Shown here in pieces: positions 59,001-64,000 of a stretch of 64,000 nt of DNA. Each line of letters begins with the position of its first letter. Positions within the stretch are counted from its first letter, which is position 1. The translations under genes were made by a program, and so were the position numbers. The notes below the pieces were generated by a model. The model did no database searches, was not told the origin of the DNA, and saw only the letters and a program-made list of their open reading frames with translations. Source of the DNA: Synaphobranchus kaupii (lineage: Eukaryota > Chordata > Actinopteri > Anguilliformes > Synaphobranchidae); the NCBI GenBank assembly GCA_029718625.1, contig JAINUF010000032.1, positions 248,001 through 312,000 of the forward strand. Direction: 5' to 3'.

Positions 59001-61637
59001 AAACTTGACATCATGGGGAAATCAAAAGAAATCTGCCAAGACCTCAGAAAGAATATTGTGGGCCTCCACAAGTCTGGTTCATCCTTGGGAGCAATTTCCA
59101 AAAGCCTGAAGGTACCACGTTCGTCTGTACAAACAATAGTATGCAAGTATAAACACCATGGGACCACGTAGCCATCATACCGCTCAGGAAGGAGACGCAT
59201 TCTGTCTCCTAGAGATGAACATGCTTTGGTGCAAAAAGTGCAAATCAATCCCAGAACAACAGCAAAGGACCTTGTGAAGATGCTGGATGGAACAGGTACA
59301 AAAGTATTTATATCCACAGTAAAACGAGTCCTATATCGACATAACCTGAAAGGCTGCTCAGCAAGGAAGAAGCCACTACTCCAGAACCGCGATAAAAAAA
59401 AGCCAGACTACAGTTTGCAACTGCACATGGGGACAAAGATCTTACTTTTTGGAAAAGAACTGAAAAAGCGTGTGCGAGCAAGGAGGGCTACAAACCCGAC
59501 TCAGTTACACCAGTTCTGTCAGGAGGAATGGGCCAAAATTCCAGCAACTTATTGTGAGAAGCTTGTGGAAGGCTACCCGAAACGTTTGACCCAAGTTAAA
59601 CAATTTAAAGGCAATGCTACCAAATACTAATAGAGTGTATGTAAACTTCTGACCCACTGGGAATGTGATGAAAGAAATAAAAGCTGAAATAAATCATTCT
59701 CTCTACTATTATTCTGACATTTCACATTCGTAAAATTAAGTTGTGATCCTAACTGACCTAAGACAGGGAATGTTTACTAGGATTAAATGTCAGGAATTGT
59801 GAAAAACTGAGTTTAAATGGATTTGGCTAAGGTGTATGTAAACTTTTGACTTCAACTGTACCAATGCTGAGACTGCGAGGGTGTAGCTATTGGGGAAAAC
59901 TGAGTGGATAGTTAATATAGAGGTTGGGTGTAAGTTGTGATGGTTACTAGCAGGTGTACTATCAGCTCTTTGACTCCCTCCCATCAGGTCACAGAGCACC
60001 TGAGAAAAGTGAACTTCTCCAGGAACGGGTACAAAGTCTCCTTCGATGCCAATGGGGATCCAGTGGCCACTTATGAGTTGGTGAACTGGCAGGTGACGAG
60101 GGATGGGCACATGGAGTTTGTGACCGTGGGCCACTATGATGCATCCGCTCCGGATGGACAGGTGTTTATCGTGAACAAGAACATTACCTGGGCCGGCGGC
60201 CAGCCACAGGTAAATTCACCTTGAAATGTAATTTCTTTTGACAATGGGGCATGTCAGAGTTGGCTCTTTGTTAACCGCCGTGATATTTGTTTGAAGGTCC
60301 CTGTTTCAGTGTGCAGTGAGAGCTGTCCCCCAGGCACTCGGAAGGCTGTGCAGAGAGGAAGGCCTTTCTGCTGCTATGACTGTGTGCTCTGTGCTGAGGG
60401 AGAAATCAGTAATGCTACAGGTACAGAGAAGCAGGAATAATTCGCTCTGTGTAGCACATTAAATATATTGCATTTAGAACAAGTAAATTCTGAACATGTA
60501 CATTTTCCTCAAAGTACTTTGCAGAGTCGCACATGTTGTGGGATACACCTGCAATTTAATGTGTTTATGCGAGACAACATTAATGATTTTAATTTTGGCG
60601 TGAGGATCTGATTCAGAAAACTAGTCACATCCATGTTTCAATCCCACATCCTTCAGGCCCTGTTACCCATGCTCTGACCTCTTCTGCACACTCCTGAACA
60701 ATGAGGTTTTCTCTTTTGTGCAGATTCCCTGGACTGCATCATCTGTCCAGCAGACTACTGGTCGAATGCTGAGAAGGATGAATGTGTACCCAAGCCTGTT
60801 GAGTTCTTGTCCTTCCACGAAGTTCTGGGTATCATCCTGGCAGCATGTTCGGTCACTGGGGCCTGCATGGCCATCACGGTGGCTGCCGTGTTTTACGGAC
60901 ACAGGGACACACCCATTGTGAAAGCTAACAACTCAGAGCTGAGCTTCCTGCTGGTCTTTTCATTGAAACTGTGTTTCCTTTGCTCTCTTACCTTCATCGG
61001 CCGGCCCTCTGATTGGTCTTGTATGCTGCGCCACACTGCGTTTGGGATCACCTTTGTCCTCAGCATCTCTTGTGTTCTGGGGAAAACAATAGTGGTGTTA
61101 ACGGCCTTCAGAGCTACACTTCCAGGCAGTAATGTCATGAAGTGGTTTGGGCCTCTGCAGCAGAGACTGAGTGTTCTTGCTTTCACTCTCATACAGGTCC
61201 TTATTTGTTTGCTTTGGTTAGCAATATCCCCTCCTTTCCCCAACAAGAACATGAAGCACTACAAAGAAAAGATCATTCTAGAATGTGATGTAGGATCAGC
61301 AGTAGGGTTCTGGGCTGTACTGGGTTATATTGGACTCCTCTCTATATTGTGCTTTGTTTTAGCTTTTCTGGCTCGTAAACTGCCTGACAACTTCAATGAA
61401 GCCAAATTTATCACATTCAGCATGCTCATATTCTGTGCAGTCTGGATCACCTTTATTCCAGCTTATGTAAGCTCACCTGGAAAGTTCACTGTAGCTGTGG
61501 AGATATTTGCAATTTTGGCTTCCAGCTTCGGTCTGATCATTTGCATTTTTGTCCCTAAATGTTTTATAATATTGTTTAGGCCTGAGCAAAATACCAAAAA
61601 GCACATGATGGGGAAAATGCCATCAAGATCTCTCTGA
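50058..61637 (+). CDS. Receptor F: complete six-exon V2R/OlfC chemoreceptor
   Basis: Exons: 50058-50284, 51702-51996, 55603-56391, 59988-60209, 60297-60420, 60724-61637; all borders and phases as in B and C, joining to 856 codons. Exon 3 is 9 nt shorter than in B and C: residues matching 294-296 of B (EGK) are deleted in frame. Ligand-cleft signatures: GASSSTPS as in B, SDTDYG, VETG at 281-284, GSEAW Glu retained. The seven-helix exon is almost identical to C ([21 protein letters not shown]), with SIS replacing CIS in helix 3 and a PSRSL end. Exons 1-3 and introns 1-2 follow B; introns 3-5, exons 4-6 and the 3' flank follow C, so the gene is a I-beta chimera. A possible polyadenylation signal is at 61831-61836. 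Probable amino-acid odorant receptor (inference). Confidence 0.93.
50406..51135. mobile_element. hAT-like non-autonomous element in F intron 1
   Basis: Ends CAGTGGTTCTCAACCCTGGT and its inverse, flanked by perfect 8-bp duplications ACTTAGAT (50398-50405, 51136-51143). Inverted similarity extends for about 100 bp on each side. No transposase. The empty site is intact in gene B intron 1 at 7385-7392. Confidence 0.93.
52325..53404. mobile_element. hAT-like element in F intron 2, shared with gene B
   Basis: Same ends (CAGTGTTGGGG / CCCCAACACTG) and same position as 8577-9655 in B, including the nested hairpin at about 53055-53220. Confidence 0.8.
53560..55567. mobile_element. 2.0-kb TIR insertion in F intron 2 with TTA target duplication
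   Basis: Left end CCTCTTGCTGCCAAACG, right end the inverse of CCTCTTAATACCAAGGG, flanked by TTA (53557-53559, 55568-55570). Gene B has the uninterrupted site CACTGTTTAAAATG near 9805-9818. No open frame inside was recognised as a transposase; the superfamily is open. Confidence 0.75.
56464..58556. mobile_element. Shorter copy of the possible Helitron-like composite in F intron 3
   Basis: Starts TAGTTGCAAGCAGCAATT and ends AGCAGCTACGCTGTTCAGTCCCCTAA, as in C 26041-31980, but lacks both TTAA-flanked nested elements and has additional internal deletions. The 3' hairpin has one mismatch here. Confidence 0.5.
58653..59858 (+). mobile_element. Defective Sleeping Beauty-clade Tc1 transposon in F intron 3
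   Basis: Same ends and same TA site as C 32080-33384. This copy keeps more of the left IR/DR region but has lost the transposase interior: at about 59453 the sequence jumps from the TTACTTTTTGGA segment to ACTGAAAAAGCG, removing all three catalytic residues. Confidence 0.92.
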
Positions 61638-64000
61638 AACACAGAAAAAAAATGTCAGTAATGTTGATGGATGATTGTATTTAAAATGTTCATTATGTTA
61701 TATGTTCTTCTGCTACTGTATATTTCTTTAAGTGAAAAACACACATATCTGTAAATATCTCTGAGGACCATATTTTTACCTCTAATATTAACTTAACTGG
61801 AGCAACAGACTGTCGGGATTTCATACCACCAATAAAAAATGGATGAATCAGGGTATTTGTGTTTTGAGACATTTATGTACATTGTGTAATTGTTCCGTCC
61901 TTACTCAAAGTAAACAAAGGAACTGCTAAAATAAAGTAAACACCAAATAAAGTAAAAACCAAATAAACCAAACACCCTCTGTAAAGTACTGTTCTCAATG
62001 GAAATTTCTTACTCAGTACTTCAACTCATATTTGTATTCAAGTGAAGTGATTGTCTGTTTGGCTTTGAATCTTGAACCAATGGATGGACATCACTGTCGA
62101 GGAGTATGTGCTGCTGATCACAGTTGCCCCTAGTCTTTCCCTCAGATTTTAAAGCCAACATCACCTTAGGTATACTTTGTATCCCTCAATTACTTCAGTG
62201 TTTCCTTTATAGCATTGGCAGTTACTTTATCAAATTCACAAATATGGCAATCTAATGTAGACTACAGGTATGCTATGATAAATGCTTATAATGTAATTGA
62301 AACGGAGGTCTAAGGGCCTCCACAGGTGCGCAGAATAGAGCTGGCGAATGCTATGGAGGGTGTGACTCCTCACGGCAGATGAGCTTCAATTTAGGGGTTT
62401 ATTTCAGGGAAGCATATGTAGGTATATGCACGTGTATGTGTGTGGTCCTACAGGGAAACACAGTACAGCAATTATATTTTATACAGCAGTTATACACATG
62501 TATACATTAAACAGAATGCTGTTGTGTTGAGTTACAATAATCCCCGCAGTTAGGAGAGAAAACAATATTAAACATCTAGGTATATAACTGAACCAAACAA
62601 TACAGTACAATAAAAATGTTCTCTCATTTTCCTTCCAGTGAAGCCTCATATTATGCCAGTGTTTAAAGCCATGTGTCCATAGCACATCAACTAAGTTTCT
62701 TAATTGCTACATTCATAAATGTATCCCAGTTTAAGAGAACATCTGTATATGTAGGCTAAATGAAGTCTTGCAATCTGTATTCAAGTACATTTTAGCTGCC
62801 ACTATTCAAATGAACAGGAAAGCAATACAGTCAATGGTTTTCAGTGTCAGTCTATGAATAGATGTTCATAACTAGCATTCAGCTAGGCTAACTAGCGAAT
62901 ATATCTACCATAATCTAATTGCAGAAAGAACAACAGAAACGGATTTACATAAACATGATCGCTGTGGTCATTTGCAGTAATGAAATAAAGCAAACTTAAA
63001 CATAAATGCTCCACATAATGTCGAAGAAAATATACGACCCCAGTCCGGGCCAGATGGACTGGGGAGTTTCTCCCACACAGTTGAGTGTTTCTTCAAGAAA
63101 AACAACCGTGATCTTCAGAGTCTGATGCAATCAGGTTTATTGCGTATGATTCAATAATGACATACAAAAAAACCCAGGGCTGCGCAGACCAACACATATT
63201 CAATCTCAGCAATCGTAAAAGCCCCCCCCCCCATTTTGAATTACCAGGCCTTTTATCCTGTCCTTATCTCTACCTATTTGGGGCGGAACTTTGCATCCTC
63301 GCAGGGGCAGGTCCCATCCTCTGAAATCCTACACCAGGCCCTTTTTCTTTTCATGGTACAACATTTTAATTATGCATTACATATGGCATTTATTTATACT
63401 GTAGTTTGATGAACTGCTATGATTTAAATATACAGGAAATGGCCTGGCCATGGTTTGACCATTCTAGTTCAATAAGTGATCATTACAATGATCTACTAAG
63501 TTAAAACAATAAAAGTACAATAAAGTAACAGTAATGAATACACTCAGAAACCAAAAATGAACTAAATGCATATGACACATGTAATACAGAGACTATTGAT
63601 TGTAGTTAATTTCTCTTTACATTTAACGTGTGAATGTGTTAAGAAATATAAGCCAACATTTTCTCTAATATAATCCTTGAATGTTCACATACACTCATTT
63701 TAAAACTTTTCCTCTTGTCCTTGAACATCTCAGACAAAAGAACCCCAAGCTGGGCCTCCTGACCTTCGAGAGGTCTGCAGCCAGAAGCATTTAGACTTAA
63801 AGTGTGTGTGTGTTCATTTTTCCTATGTGCGTGTTCATGTCCCTCTATTTTAAAGCAGAAAAATACCTATAAATGCATCTGAATGGTCCTTGGTTCGAGG
63901 ATGAGCGCATACTTGTGACTACATCTCACCTTGACACCATCTAGATTAGGAGAGGCCCACGCTAGGCAACCAACGGCCTTTTGTAAATTTAATGATCACA
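61638..64000. other. Gene F 3' flank, duplicate of the gene C flank
   Basis: Contains the 3' UTR with AATAAA at 61831-61836 and continues as a near-identical copy of 35164-37508 to the end of the window. No gene is visible. Confidence 0.75.

Noticed and set aside
1..64000. CRISPR arrays, operons, ribosome binding sites and replication origins
   Set aside because: The DNA is vertebrate, with spliced genes; the repeats are transposon-derived and not regularly spaced.

Overview
This is teleost fish DNA. It carries a tandem, same-strand array of class C G-protein-coupled receptor genes of the vomeronasal type 2 / OlfC olfactory family, embedded in fish-type DNA transposons (Tc1/mariner including the Sleeping Beauty clade, hAT, TTAA-target and TIR elements) plus a 5'-truncated L2-like LINE. 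The species cannot be resolved from the sequence.

Every intact receptor has the six-exon V2R plan: exon 1 signal peptide, exons 2-4 Venus-flytrap ligand-binding domain, exon 5 cysteine-rich linker, exon 6 the whole seven-helix domain and short tail. Splice phases are identical (2, 0, 0, 0, 1). I label the loci A to F. A (exon 6 at 4038-4951) is cut by the left window edge. B (7045-18069), C (22786-35163) and F (50058-61637) are complete and open, 859, 859 and 856 codons. D (39812-40521) is exons 1-2 of a divergent subfamily member with nothing following. E (41563-47979) is a pseudogene with exon 1 frameshifts and large deletions.

Layout: 1-4037, end of a large TIR transposon lying in A's intron 5, with an inserted LINE; 4952-7044, A-B spacer; 7045-18069, gene B with a 5 kb transposon in intron 5; 18070-22785, transposon-rich spacer with a 1.17 kb foldback element; 22786-35163, gene C with a nested transposon pile in intron 3; 35164-39811, C flank with a Tc1-type element; 39812-40521, fragment D; 41563-47979, pseudogene E; 47980-50057, a copy of the A-B spacer; 50058-61637, gene F; 61638-64000, a copy of C's 3' flank.

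The main observation is modular shuffling. There are two kinds of 5' half (type I: B, F; type II: C, E), distinguished by promoter and introns 1-2, and two kinds of 3' half (alpha: A, B, E; beta: C, F), distinguished by introns 3/5 and downstream DNA. All four combinations occur: B=I-alpha, C=II-beta, E=II-alpha, F=I-beta. This points to repeated unequal exchange near the exon 3 / intron 3 boundary that re-pairs promoters and ligand domains with seven-helix domains. Transposons with target-site duplications, and matching empty sites in paralogues, give relative dates. I found no clearly new biochemical system, RNA gene or CRISPR array.
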